A stretch of DNA of 64,000 bases from NCBI GenBank assembly GCA_963724285.1, contig CAVRUD010000030.1:186001-250000 (forward strand), in the 5' to 3' direction. Under the pieces are notes generated by a model that saw nothing but the letters and a program-made list of their open reading frames with translations, did not search any database and was not told the origin of the DNA. The number at the start of each line of letters is the position of its first letter. Position 1 is the first letter of the stretch. This document shows, one piece after another, positions 10,372 through 19,499 of this stretch. The stretch is from CAVRUD01 sp963724285 (GTDB lineage: Bacteria; Chloroflexota; Chloroflexia; Thermomicrobiales; UBA6265). The translations under genes were made by a program, and so were the position numbers.

Positions 10372-11031
10372 CTATCGACGCGTGAACGTCAGGTGCGTGA
10401 CACCGCTCGGTGACGAGACGGCCTCGACATCGTAGCGCTCCTCGATGCCTTCCAGGCCGTCCCACAGGCGGACGCCGCGGCCGAGCATGATCGGCACCTG
10501 CACGACGTGGCAGACGTCGATGAGGCCGGCGGCGAGGAAGTCGCGAATGATCGTCGGGCCCCCTCCGATGCGGATGTCGAGATCGCCGGCCGCCTGACGG
10601 GCGAGGTCGAGCGCCTCCTGTGGGCTAGCGTCGACGAAGTGGAACACGGTCCCGCCCTCCATCTCGATCGACGGGCGCGGGTGGTTGGTGAGCACGAAGA
10701 CCGGCGAGTGGAACGGAGGGTTCGGACCCCACCAGCCGCGCCACTCTTCGTCGGTGCCGACGCCGGTCCACGGGCCACCCTGGGGCGGGCCAAACTTGCC
10801 CCGGCCCATGATCTCGGCGCCGATGTTGAGAAGGTTCCGCTCGGCGAAAGCGTTGTCGACACCCGTGCTGCCGCCGGGTTCGCGGACCATCGAGCGCCAG
10901 AACCGGGTGGCGAACATCCACTCGTGCAGACGTTCCCCGGCGTGCCCGAACGGGGCGTCGAGCGTGGGGCCGTCGCCGGTGCCGAATCCGTCGAGCGAGA
11001 TCGAAAAGTTATGCACGCGGACCTGGGACAT
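10372..11031 (-). CDS. Dihydrofolate-reductase-fold (RibD C-terminal) protein
   Basis: A 219-residue DHFR-like reductase. It starts 'VRVHNFSISLDGFGTG', and has 'EIMGRGKFG', 'VFVLTNHPRP' and 'DIRIGGGPTIIRDFLAAGLI', the NADPH-binding GGG motif typical of RibD-type reductases. An AGGAGGG ribosome binding site lies just before the ATG at 11031, which separates it from the longer open frame running upstream. It is followed closely on the same strand by nothing recognisable; the VOC gene lies 160 bp upstream. The substrate is unknown. Confidence 0.85.
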   Translation of the reverse strand: MSQVRVHNFSISLDGFGTGDGPTLDAPFGHAGERLHEWMFATRFWRSMVREPGGSTGVDNAFAERNLLNIGAEIMGRGKFGPPQGGPWTGVGTDEEWRGWWGPNPPFHSPVFVLTNHPRPSIEMEGGTVFHFVDASPQEALDLARQAAGDLDIRIGGGPTIIRDFLAAGLIDVCHVVQVPIMLGRGVRLWDGLEGIEERYDVEAVSSPSGVTHLTFTRR

Positions 11032-11120
11032 GGTTTCCCTCCTGTGGGCGAAGTGAATTGCGATGCGCGCCGCCGACGAACCAACGTGCGGAAGGCGTAG
11101 CGCCGTTTCCGCTCGCGCCC

Positions 11121-11161
11121 GGGCCGCGAGCCCCGGGCGACGTGGAGACGCTGTCGACCTT
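11121..11161. repeat. REP-like 41-bp segment, copy 2
   Basis: This is the partner of 6756-6796, with the same GAGCCCCGGG core and about 34 of 41 matching bases. It lies between the RibD-type reductase and VOC genes, where it could act as a terminator-like structure. Confidence 0.5.
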
Positions 11162-11192
11162 CTCGCGCGATGCGCTAGGTAGCATCCAGCGC

Positions 11193-11669
11193 CTATTCGG
11201 CGCCGGGCATGCCGCTGAAGATCTCGAGGAGCACCCCAAGATCCCGGTCGGTCGGGAGGTAGGCGACTTCGATACCGCTGTGCGTGCCGCTGAGGGGCAG
11301 CGTTTTTCCACGGTGGATCTGGACCGCGTCGTCGAAATCGGGCGTGGCGACGGCGATGTGGTGGACACCTTCGCCCTTCTCGGCGAGGAAGCGCGCAAAG
11401 ATGCCGTGCTCGTTGAGCGGCTGGATCAGCTCCCACATCACCTTGCCGACCATGGTGGTGGCGGCGCGCGTGGAGCCTTTCAGCGGTTGACCGTCGTGGT
11501 AGAGGTCCGGGGCGTTCTCGGGGGTGACCTCGAAGATCTCCCAGGGGCCGATCCCGTAGTCGTCGACGTATCGCCGCAGCGTGGCGTCGAGGTCGCGCAC
11601 GACGATCCCGATCTGCATCGTCTCGGTAAAGATGGCCTCGCGCGTCGGTGAATAGCTGTGCTTGGTCAC
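11193..11669 (-). CDS. VOC-family protein (methylmalonyl-CoA-epimerase-like)
   Basis: A 158-residue two-module VOC protein. Module 1 begins 'MQIGIVVRDLDATLRRYVDD' and module 2 'GEGVHHIAVATPDFDDAV', with a metal-ligand Glu in 'LGVLLEIFSG'. The 'YVDDYGIGPWEIFE' block is typical of the glyoxalase group that includes epimerase-like proteins. The next gene downstream encodes a RibD-type reductase. A specific substrate cannot be assigned. Confidence 0.8.
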   Translation of the reverse strand: MTKHSYSPTREAIFTETMQIGIVVRDLDATLRRYVDDYGIGPWEIFEVTPENAPDLYHDGQPLKGSTRAATTMVGKVMWELIQPLNEHGIFARFLAEKGEGVHHIAVATPDFDDAVQIHRGKTLPLSGTHSGIEVAYLPTDRDLGVLLEIFSGMPGAE

Positions 11670-11985
11670 GCTTTTGTCCCCCTTTGCGTCTCCTCACGCG
11701 CACCCGTCGATCGCGTTTGCATTCCGACCGCCTGACCCATGCGTTCACACCATTGTGTGCGTTTCAGCGGGTACTCGTCTCGTCCACGAAGCCAACGTAG
11801 CGCCGGCTGGCTTCCCTATCATGAGTGAAACGCTCGTTCGCCCGCCCCGTTTGTCCGCTTGAATCGCGCACCGCCGGCACAGGGAGTGGGAAGCGCGTTT
11901 GCGAAGAGGGCGATATGCTGACGATCGGAGTGCGGCGCGAATCCGGTTGTCGCCGCGGGCGATGTCAGATCGATAGGTGAGGCAG
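11670..11985. other. Divergent intergenic region
   Basis: About 315 bp between the VOC gene (minus) and the M81 gene (plus). It must hold both promoters, but I see no clear -35/-10 pair and no operator. An AGGTGAGG ribosome binding site ends the region. Confidence 0.4.
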
Positions 11986-13477
11986 ATGCGCTTTGCGATC
12001 GGGGAGTTTGCGCACGAGACGAACACGTTCTGTCCGGGCTTCACGGAGCTGGCGGATTTTCGGGCGTCGCTTTGGGACGAGGGAGCGGAGATCGTCACCC
12101 GGCACCGGGGCGTGCGCAACGACCTCGGCGGCATGATCGCGGCGGGGGAGCGGCTCGCGATCGAGCTGGCGCCCTTGCTGGCAACCACCACCCAACCGTC
12201 GGCGACGATCTCGCGCGATGCCTACGACACGATCCGCGACACCCTCTTCGCGCGGTTACAGGCGGCGGGGCCGGTCGATGCCATCTGCCTGGCGCTGCAC
12301 GGGGCCGGATCGGCCGACGGTATGGAGGATATCGAAGGGACCTTCCTGGCCGAGTTGCGCGACCTCGTGGGGCGGGAGATCCCGATCGTGGTCTCGCTCG
12401 ATCTTCACGGCAACACGACCGAGGCCATGCTGGAGCACGCGACAGCCGCCTTTTACTGTCACGAGTACCCACACGTCGACACCTACGACCGGGGCGTGGA
12501 GATCATCGAGACGGCGGCCAAGATCCTGCGCGGGGAGATCGCGCCGGTGATGCACCTGCGGCGGCTGCCGCTGATCATTCCGCCCTCGACCACGCTCTCG
12601 GGTCCGGCGAAGGTGATCAACGAGCGGTGCTTCGCGTGGGAGCGGGAGCCGGGCGTGATCGACTGCAACTTTACCCACGGCTTCCCCCACACCGACGTCT
12701 CCGTGATCGCGACGTCGGTGCTGGTGACGACGGACGGCGATCCGGATCTGGCGGAGACGGGTGGCGGACGACGTGGCGGAACTCGTCCTCGCCACGCTGG
12801 AGGATTTCCGGCAAGAGCTGCCCGGGGCGGAGGAAGCGATTGCTCAGGCGCTGGCGGCGACGGAGTTGCCGGTGATCGTGGCCGAGGTGTCGGACAACCC
12901 GGGCGGGGGAGCACCTGGCAGCGGCACGCACCTGCTGCGCGCCCTGCTGGACGCCAATCAGCCCTCTACCTGTTTCGGCTTTGTCTGGGACCCGGCGACG
13001 GCGGAGCAGGCGCACGCGGCCGGGGCCGGGGCGACGATCGAGGTCACGCTCGGCGGCTTCACGGACGAGCTGCACGGTGCGCCGATCAGTGCGACGGCCT
13101 ACGTCAAGAGCCTCACCGACGGGCGGTTCGTACTGGTCAATCCGATGGGCGCCGGCAGCGAGGTGAACCTGGGCAAGATGGCGCGGCTGATCATCGGCAA
13201 CGTCGACGTGCTGGTGGGGTCGAGGCGGGCGCAGACACTGGACGCGCAGCTGTTCCTGCTGCACGGGATCGACGTCCGCACCTACCGGGTGGTCGCCCTG
13301 AAATCGCAGCAGCATTTCCGGGGCGGGTTCAAGGATCTGGCGGGCACGATCATCCGCACCGACACGCCCGGCTTCACCACCAGCAACCTCTCGAACTTGC
13401 CATTCCAGCGCATTCAGCGCCCGATCTGGCCGCTTGATCCGCTGCCGACCGAGGAAGTCACGACATCGCAGGGTTGA
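11986..13477 (+). CDS. M81-family metallopeptidase (MlrC-like), one frameshift
   Basis: About 496 residues of an MlrC/microcystinase-C-like zinc peptidase. 'MRFAIGEFAHETNTF' is the family's conserved start, so I prefer the ATG at 11986 to the GTG at 11977. Zinc ligands are visible in 'VVSLDLHGN' (Asp and His) and 'CHEYPHVDTYDRG'. 'LSGPAKVINE' and 'DNPGGGAPGSGTHLLRALLD' mark the C-terminal domain. A one-base frameshift near 12760 separates 'GDPDLAE' from 'VADDVAELVLATLED'. Family members cleave linearised cyclic peptides or act on small amides; the substrate here is unknown. Confidence 0.85.
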
Positions 13478-13839
13478 GCGGGTTAAGACTCGGGAAACCG
13501 GCGTTCTCTCCTTGACGTTCCAGCTCGGTGCGATGTGAGCTGGACCCGATAATGCCGCTGTGCTCGGGAATGACATCGTAGGCGGGTAGTGGACCTCGCT
13601 CGTACCCTCTCGTCGGTGGCGGAGTCCAGATGGAAAAAGCGGGCATCCTCAGTACGTGCGTTCGCGTGACGACGCCGGCTGACGGGCCCTGACGCTGGTC
13701 ACGCAGGGGTAGCTTGGGTGCAGGTGGTGCAGTGACCCGTTGAGTCCGCAATCGTTTTAGCTCTCACGTCCTGGTCCCGGCCGCGTTCGCACCAGTGGAA
13801 CTCGTGACGATGTTCGCGCCATAGCCAGGGAGACCACGC
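13478..13839. other. Intergenic region without a gene
   Basis: No frame shows a family motif. It ends with an AGGGAG ribosome binding site for the GTG start at 13840. I see no clear terminator for the M81 gene. Confidence 0.4.
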
Positions 13840-14802
13840 GTGACGACAGGTACCCGCCCGTTTCGATTCGGGGTGATCAACGAGAGCATGACGACCGCCG
13901 ATGCCTGGCTCAGACAGGCGCGGCACGTCGAGGAACTGGGATACGACACCTTCTTGATCCGCGACCATTTTGTCCCGGACTTCTTCGGCGACCAGTTCGC
14001 GCCTTTTCCAGCCCTGATGGCGGCAGCAGCCGCAACGGAAACGCTGCGCGTCGGGACCTACGTGATCGACAACGACTATCGCCATCCGGCCTTCCTCGCC
14101 AAGGAGGTCGCGACGCTGGACGCCATGTCGGGCGGCCGGTTCGAACTTGGGATTGGCGCCGGCTGGCTGCGGCGGGAGTACGACCTGGCCGGCATCGCGT
14201 ACGACGACGCGAGCGTCCGGATCGATCGCCTTGAAGAAGGCCTGACGATCCTTAAAGGCCTGTGGGGCGATGGTCCGGTGCGTCACACCGGTACGCACTA
14301 CCGCATCGATGGGCTGGAGGGCTTTCCAAAACCGGCCCAACGGCCAAGGCCGCCAATCATGATCGGGGGAGGCCGGCCGCGGATGCTCCGACTGGCCGGC
14401 CGCGAGGCAGACATCGTTGGCCTGATGACCATCGGCGTCGGCACCGGTGTCGTCGTCGACGATCCGCGGGGACGGATGTCGGCGGCCGTGGCCGAGCAGA
14501 TCGGTTGGGTGCGCGACGGGGCGGGGGACCGGTTCGACGCCATCGAGCTGTGTACCGGGATCGACGTCACTATCACCGACGACCGCCGGGGACAGACCGA
14601 GGCGATGATCGCGCGCCGGGGTTGGAGCGGGCTCTCGGTCGAGGACGTTTGGGACATGCCCGCAATCCACATCGGCTCGGTCGATCAGATCGTCGAGGAC
14701 ATCAATCGGAGCCGGGCAGAGCTCGGCTTCTCCTACCTGGTCGTGAACGACGGGTTGCAGGAGGCCTGTGCGCCGATCATTGCCCGTCTAAGCGGGAAGT
14801 AG
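13840..14802 (+). CDS. F420-dependent LLM-class oxidoreductase
   Basis: A 320-residue luciferase-like TIM barrel protein. Key blocks are 'ARHVEELGYDTFLIRDHF', 'RVGTYVIDNDYRHPAFLAKE', 'GGRFELGIGAGWLRREYD' and 'PPIMIGGGRPRMLRLAGREA', which match the F420 subgroup represented by TIGR03621. It would use reduced F420 to hydrogenate or oxidise an organic substrate. The GTG start has AGGGAG upstream at suitable spacing. It stands alone and is convergent with the RidA gene. Confidence 0.88.
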   Translation: MTTGTRPFRFGVINESMTTADAWLRQARHVEELGYDTFLIRDHFVPDFFGDQFAPFPALMAAAAATETLRVGTYVIDNDYRHPAFLAKEVATLDAMSGGRFELGIGAGWLRREYDLAGIAYDDASVRIDRLEEGLTILKGLWGDGPVRHTGTHYRIDGLEGFPKPAQRPRPPIMIGGGRPRMLRLAGREADIVGLMTIGVGTGVVVDDPRGRMSAAVAEQIGWVRDGAGDRFDAIELCTGIDVTITDDRRGQTEAMIARRGWSGLSVEDVWDMPAIHIGSVDQIVEDINRSRAELGFSYLVVNDGLQEACAPIIARLSGK

Positions 14803-14845
14803 GCACGTGAGCCGGAGGCGGTATGGCACCGGCTCAGGGCGACGC

Positions 14846-15244
14846 CTACTCTGGCACTTCCGCCGCGACCGCGTCGATCTCCAAGAGCCACGCGGCGTCC
14901 AGCGTTTGCAGCACGACGACGGTCAGGGCCGGCTTGGCCCCCTGAAGGCGCCGGGAGCGGATCTCCCGGTTCTCGGCCGCCTGGGCGCGATCGGTGAGGT
15001 AGGTCGTGACCTTCACCAGGTTGGCGACGGTCATCCCCGCCGAAGCCAGAATCGCCTCCAGGTGGTCCCAGATGGCGTTGCATTGGGCCGCAAATCCCTC
15101 GGGCACGGTTCCGTCCGGCCGCTCCGGAATGGTGCCGGAGATGTAGAGCCACCTGGCCCCCGGGCCGACCTCGACGGCGTGGCTGTAGCCGCCAACTGGG
15201 GTGGAGATCGAGTCGGGATTGTGCTGCTTCACCAGGTTCTCCAA
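14846..15244 (-). CDS. RidA/YjgF-family protein
   Basis: A 132-residue Rid-family protein. 'YSHAVEVGPGARWLYISGTI', 'AQCNAIWDHLEAILASAGMT' and 'RRLQGAKPALTVVVL' follow the family; the substrate-binding Arg normally found near position 105 may be the one in 'RSRRLQG'. RidA removes reactive 2-aminoacrylate-type imines, while related Rid subgroups serve catabolic pathways. The gene is convergent with the LLM oxidoreductase. Confidence 0.85.
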   Translation of the reverse strand: MENLVKQHNPDSISTPVGGYSHAVEVGPGARWLYISGTIPERPDGTVPEGFAAQCNAIWDHLEAILASAGMTVANLVKVTTYLTDRAQAAENREIRSRRLQGAKPALTVVVLQTLDAAWLLEIDAVAAEVPE

Positions 15245-15272
15245 GCTCGTTCACGTTGGGGCCAGCAGACGC

Positions 15273-16148
15273 TCAGGCGGATACCAGCCTGGATCGGATC
15301 GCCTCGCTGACGAGGCTCACCAATCCGTCTTCAGGCACATGGGCGAGCCGGGCGAGTGTCCAGCCCTGTTCGAGCAAATACCCGACAACCACCCAGCCGG
15401 CGTAGTACGCCTCGCGTTCCAATCCGGTTGTGCCAGTGCCAAAGGTAAATCGGGCCACCGTGTCGGAGCTGCTGTCGGCGAGGTAGTCCCGCATCCCGCT
15501 GAGCAACTCCGCCTCCCGCTCGGTACAGCGCTGGAACCAATTCGGGATGGACCCCGCCCGTGTGTCTTCGAGGTACGCCGCCGGCGGGTGGCCGGGCATC
15601 AGCGCGGCGGTCGTGTGGGTTGCCAGTCCTTCCTCCAGGATCAGTTGGGCGATCGGGCGCTCCCAACTACCCGGCAAGTCGGCGGTGGTGAGGTGGACGG
15701 CGTGGGTGAACTCGTGCGGGAGGATAAGCTCCCGCTCTTCGGCGACCTGCTCGACTGGGACGCAGACGACCGGCACCCCGGCATTCATCGTGCTGAAGGC
15801 GTTACCCTCCAGGGCGCCGACGAAGACCACCAGGCGAACCGTGACATCCTGACGACAGTCGAGGAGGCGGGCGACGGAGCGCAAGATCGGTTCGGGCGCG
15901 GGCACCAGCCCAGAGGCGCCCGCCCGGACCTGCGCAAGTACGCCGGGGTAGGCGGGCCAGGCCTCGTCGAGCAGCCGGCGGGCGAGCGCCTGGCCGTCCG
16001 GGGTCGGCGGCACCGCGGCGAAGCCGTAGTGTTCTTGCCAGAGCCTCCAACGCACGTCGGCATCGGGTTCGACCGCTTGCGCTGCCTCGTAGAAGGCGAG
16101 AAAGCGCGGCGTTAGGTCGACAACCTCCAGGTTGATTGCTGGCTCCAT
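15273..16148 (-). CDS. DUF2268-like putative zinc peptidase
   Basis: A 291-residue cytosolic protein with an HEFTHAVH motif at about 145-152 (HExxH) and a downstream 'LILEEGLATH' helix that may supply the third ligand. The layout resembles DUF2268/YjaZ-type predicted Zn-dependent proteases. No signal peptide is seen. It is 28 bp upstream of the RidA gene on the same strand and may be co-transcribed. Substrate unknown. Confidence 0.75.
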   Translation of the reverse strand: MEPAINLEVVDLTPRFLAFYEAAQAVEPDADVRWRLWQEHYGFAAVPPTPDGQALARRLLDEAWPAYPGVLAQVRAGASGLVPAPEPILRSVARLLDCRQDVTVRLVVFVGALEGNAFSTMNAGVPVVCVPVEQVAEERELILPHEFTHAVHLTTADLPGSWERPIAQLILEEGLATHTTAALMPGHPPAAYLEDTRAGSIPNWFQRCTEREAELLSGMRDYLADSSSDTVARFTFGTGTTGLEREAYYAGWVVVGYLLEQGWTLARLAHVPEDGLVSLVSEAIRSRLVSA

Positions 16149-16308
16149 AGTCCTACCTTCGTTACCCGCGGTTATGCTCTCGTCACGCTACGGCCTTGCT
16201 GCGACGGCGGCAAGACCGATGCGCTACCCGCCGCCGAGATGGCGGAGGGCAGGCGGTTCGTGAACCTCCCCTGCCCGGTGCGGAGCGCGGCAAGAGCGTG
16301 ACGCCCCG

Positions 16309-17919
16309 CTAGACGTATTCGCGCACGCGGCCGCCTTCGACAGTGAGGACGCGAGTAGCCAGACGTTCGGTGGCGTAGCGGTCGTGGAGGACCATCAGGA
16401 GCGTACCGGAGAAGCTGCTCAGGGCTTCTTCGAACTGGTCGCGGGCGTGGAGGTCCAGGTGGTTCAGCGGCTCATCGAGCAACAGGACGTTGGCCCCTTT
16501 GAGCGTCAGCAGCGCCAGGGCCAGCCGGGCGCGTTCGCCGTAGGAGAGATCCCCGGCGAGCTTGAAGACCGTGTCACCCCCAAACAGGTAGAGGTGGAGG
16601 AAGTTGCGGGCGTCCGTCTCCGAGAGGGTGCCGAACCTGCGTACCTGTTCGAGCACGGTCCGGGACGGATCGACCGTCTCCTGTTCCTGGGCGAATCGGC
16701 CGATGACGACCCCGGTGCCGATCCGCAGGGTGCCGCTATCCGGCGTGATTTCGCCGTCGATGACCCGGAGGAGTGTCGATTTTCCGGAACCGTTCTGGCC
16801 GGTGAGGACGACCCGCTCGCCATCGCGGATATGGAGATCGACACCGTCGAGAATCTTGCGGTCGCCGAGCGTCACCGTAATGTCATCCAGGATGGCGACA
16901 TCGCGGCCGTTCTCGGGGACATCGCCGAGGTCGAGGGCGAGCCCCCAGCGCCGCTGGGGTCGCTCGGTCATCTCGCCCGACTCGAGTTGGCGCTCCAACC
17001 GTTTCTCTCGGACCGTCGCCGCCCGGGCGATCCGCTTGGCTTTGGCCCGGATGGCAAAGTCGATCGTGCCCAGCTCGATCGAGTTGGCGTAGCCGGCGTT
17101 CTTGCGGATCGCCGCCTGGACGCGGGCGATCTCGCGCTGCTCGCGGCCGTAGGCAATGGCCTGGGCTTCGGCGGCCGCGTCTTTGGCGGCCAGATAGTCA
17201 CTGTAGTTGCCGTGGTAGATCGTCATATGGCCCTCGTCCAGCTCGAATATCTGGGTGGCCACCCTGTCCAGAAAGGCGCGGTCGTGCGAGACGATCATGA
17301 TCGCGCCCTGGTACGACGCGACGAAGTCCTCGAGCCAGGACAGCGCCTGGGGATCGAGGTGGTTGGTCGGCTCGTCCAGCAGCAGGAGGTCGGGCTTGCG
17401 CGCCAGCAGCGCGGCGAGCCCGGCGCGCGTCTTCTCCCCGCCTGAGAGGTTGGCGGCCGGGGTGGAGAGGTCGATCCCGGGCAGGCCCAGGGCACTCAGC
17501 ATCGTCTCCAGGCTATCGAGCATGGCGTAGCCGCCCGCGTCCTCGAAGCGGGCCATGGCCGAGTCGTACGTCTGGAGGGCCGCTTCGTCATCGGAAGCGG
17601 AAAGTGACGCAATCGCCCGATCTAGTTCTTCGTGGGCGGCCAGCAGACCGTTGGCGGGAATATCGAGCAGATCGGCCAGAGTGGCCTCCGGCCGGTCGGC
17701 GAAGCCCTGACGGAGATACCCGACTTCGGTTCTGGTCGCGATCGACACCGCACCGGAATCCTGGGCGAGATCACCGGCCAGTATGGCGAAAAGGGTGGTC
17801 TTGCCGGCCCCATTCGGGCCTACCAGGCCGATCCGATCGCCGGGATTGACGCTGAAGCCGACGTGCTCAAAGATCCGCTGTCCGGCAAATTGCTTGGCGA
17901 GATTACTGACAGTTAACAT
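16309..17919 (-). CDS. ABC-F family ATPase
   Basis: A 536-residue soluble protein with two ABC domains and no membrane segments. Walker A motifs are GPNGAGKTT (about 34-42) and GQNGSGKST. The first signature is LSGGEKTRAG, while the second is LSYGERARLA with a tyrosine in place of a glycine. Walker B motifs are 'LLLDEPTNHLD' and 'LLLDEPLNHLD'. The charged linker 'AKAKRIARAATVREKRLER' between the domains is the ABC-F P-site-tRNA-interacting motif region. ABC-F proteins act on the ribosome in translation quality control or antibiotic protection; which applies here is unclear. A GGAGG lies about 14 bases before the ATG. Confidence 0.9.
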   Translation of the reverse strand: MLTVSNLAKQFAGQRIFEHVGFSVNPGDRIGLVGPNGAGKTTLFAILAGDLAQDSGAVSIATRTEVGYLRQGFADRPEATLADLLDIPANGLLAAHEELDRAIASLSASDDEAALQTYDSAMARFEDAGGYAMLDSLETMLSALGLPGIDLSTPAANLSGGEKTRAGLAALLARKPDLLLLDEPTNHLDPQALSWLEDFVASYQGAIMIVSHDRAFLDRVATQIFELDEGHMTIYHGNYSDYLAAKDAAAEAQAIAYGREQREIARVQAAIRKNAGYANSIELGTIDFAIRAKAKRIARAATVREKRLERQLESGEMTERPQRRWGLALDLGDVPENGRDVAILDDITVTLGDRKILDGVDLHIRDGERVVLTGQNGSGKSTLLRVIDGEITPDSGTLRIGTGVVIGRFAQEQETVDPSRTVLEQVRRFGTLSETDARNFLHLYLFGGDTVFKLAGDLSYGERARLALALLTLKGANVLLLDEPLNHLDLHARDQFEEALSSFSGTLLMVLHDRYATERLATRVLTVEGGRVREYV

Positions 17920-18319
17920 GCGAGTTGGCGGCCTCCGCGTCCCGGGCTATTCCGCGGGACTGCTCGCGACGGTGTGATCCTGGGTACGACGATGCTACTT
18001 GGGGCAGGAACAGCACGGCGTAACCCAACCGGCGCGTCACGATCTGCCGGGGAGCAGATTCGGCAACGCGCGTGCGGTCTACCGGACCGATCGCGAGGGA
18101 TTCGTTCAGAGAGTCAAGAGGAACCGGAAAAGAGGGACAACGCAGGCGGCAGCCATTAACCCCGTGCAGGCGCTTCGTCTAAAGCCGTGCGTTGCGGGTT
18201 ACCTGCGCGTCATCGGAGGACCATACTCGCTTACGTCGCACCGTCCCGCCCGTGAGGCGGCCCCACGATGGTACAGCAGGATGCCTGAGATGAAAAGACG
18301 GGTAGACGGGAAGACGGGT
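17920..18319. other. Intergenic region upstream of the ABC-F gene
   Basis: About 400 bp with no recognised gene. From about 18290 it becomes a run of GACGGGTA and GACGGGAA units that lead into the hairpin at 18320-18441. Confidence 0.4.
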
Positions 18320-18441
18320 AGACGGGAAGGCAGGAAGACGGGTAGACGAACTAAGAACGACGACGGGCGGGAATTTGGCATCCCGCCCGTCGTATGTGTC
18401 GTCTCTACTTCCCGTCTACCCGTCTTCCCGCCTTCCCGTCT
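18320..18441 (-). terminator. Nested hairpin with 29-bp outer arms
   Basis: The outer arms 18320-18348 and 18413-18441 are complementary at 28 of 29 positions. Inside lies a perfect 13-bp stem (18360-18372 with 18381-18393) and an 8-nt loop. The structure starts three bases after the stop of the minus-strand gene at 18445. T-rich sequence after the inner stem is weak. It may be a terminator or RNA-stabilising structure, and its arms contain tandem GACGGGTA units. Confidence 0.55.
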
Positions 18442-18444
18442 CCG

Positions 18445-18714
18445 TTACGGCATGAGCTCGTCGTCGACGGCCACGAGTTCGTCCTCGCCGGCTTCGGCCT
18501 CGAGGGCCTGGAGGGCGTAGTTATCGATCTCCTGCTGGATGGCGTCGCGTAGGTTGATCAGGTCGACCAGATCGAGGCCGGCCAACACGGCGTTGTCAGC
18601 CGGGTTGCCGTCGTCCGAGGAGTTGGGAACGACCCGGAATTCGACTTCATATCCCTCTTCGGGATCTTCCTCGCCGCCCGGGGTTTCGTCCATGTAGATG
18701 TTGTAGGTTTCCAA
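18445..18714 (-). CDS. Small acidic hypothetical protein
   Basis: An 89-residue protein rich in Asp and Glu, with a middle helix 'LDLVDLINLRDAIQQEIDNY'. No family is recognised. The only in-frame start with a good ribosome binding site is TTG at 18714, preceded by AGGAGG about 11 bases upstream; a later ATG would remove seven residues. It is flanked by a strong hairpin after its stop. Its acidity and size could suit a binding or DNA-mimic role, but nothing proves this. Confidence 0.6.
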   Translation of the reverse strand: METYNIYMDETPGGEEDPEEGYEVEFRVVPNSSDDGNPADNAVLAGLDLVDLINLRDAIQQEIDNYALQALEAEAGEDELVAVDDELMP

Positions 18715-18930
18715 GCTGATCGCCCCCTCCTGCGGGATGCCCTACCGGCCACCGCCGACTGCCGTTATCGGCCCTCGACAGGGATCGGCATCCACCGCCC
18801 TGCCGTTGGAACCGACCTCCGGTCCGGAGGCGGGTCTATCTTCAACGTTTGCGGCGAACGGTGCAAGTCCAGGAGGGGCAAGAGCGCCCGTCCGGGGTAC
18901 TCCTACGTCCTCCGTGCTCGGGAAAGATCG

Positions 18931-19484
18931 TCAAGGGAGTCGGAGGAGTTCCGACTCGAAGGCGTGGCGATCGTCCTCGACCAGGCGAACACCTTCGCAA
19001 TGGCGGAACGGAGCCCCCAGGCGGCGTGGTCCGCCTGGGGCAGGCAGGCCACCAGCCCGCATTCGATCACCCGCCCGTGGGAGATTGCCAGAGCATGACC
19101 ACCTGCCGGCAGCGATGCCAGGATCCTCCGCCACGCCTCGACCTGAAGCTGCCCGAGCACCGCCGTCACTCCGCCCAGGCGCACAAGCCGATCGAACTCC
19201 ACGAAAGGCTGTTCCCAGGTCCACCGCTCGTGATGACCGACCTCCGCGAGGAGCCTACCGTCCTGGGGACCCAGCGTAGGCAGGACATCATCGACGGCAA
19301 AGCCCATCGCGATAGCCGTCTCGATGGTGCGGGGGACAGGGCTGACGAGGACCCGGTCGAACGGACCGGCTGTCTGGCCGATCTGGCGGGCAAGGGCGAC
19401 ACCTTCCTGGGACAGATGTGACCCCAATCCTCGTTCGGTCTCCTTCTTTGTGAGCGAATGCCGCCGGATCTCGAGGACGCGCAT
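18931..19484 (-). CDS. Histidine phosphatase superfamily protein, frameshifted near the end
   Basis: About 184 residues. The catalytic block is 'RVLEIRRHSLT', an RRHS variant of the usual RHG motif, followed by 'LSQEGVALARQIG', 'RVLVSPVPRTIETA' and the second catalytic His in 'ALAISHGRVIE'. Near 19012 a five-G run changes the frame. Restoring one base gives 'APFRHCEGVRLVEDD' and a natural end at 18931. The family removes phosphate from small molecules or proteins. It lies 15 bp from the HAD gene on the same strand. Confidence 0.75.
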
Positions 19485-19499
19485 TCCCTTCCCTCCCAG

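Noticed and set aside
18290..18350. Short tandem GACGGG units as a CRISPR array
   Set aside because: Units are contiguous, very short and have no spacers; no cas gene is present.
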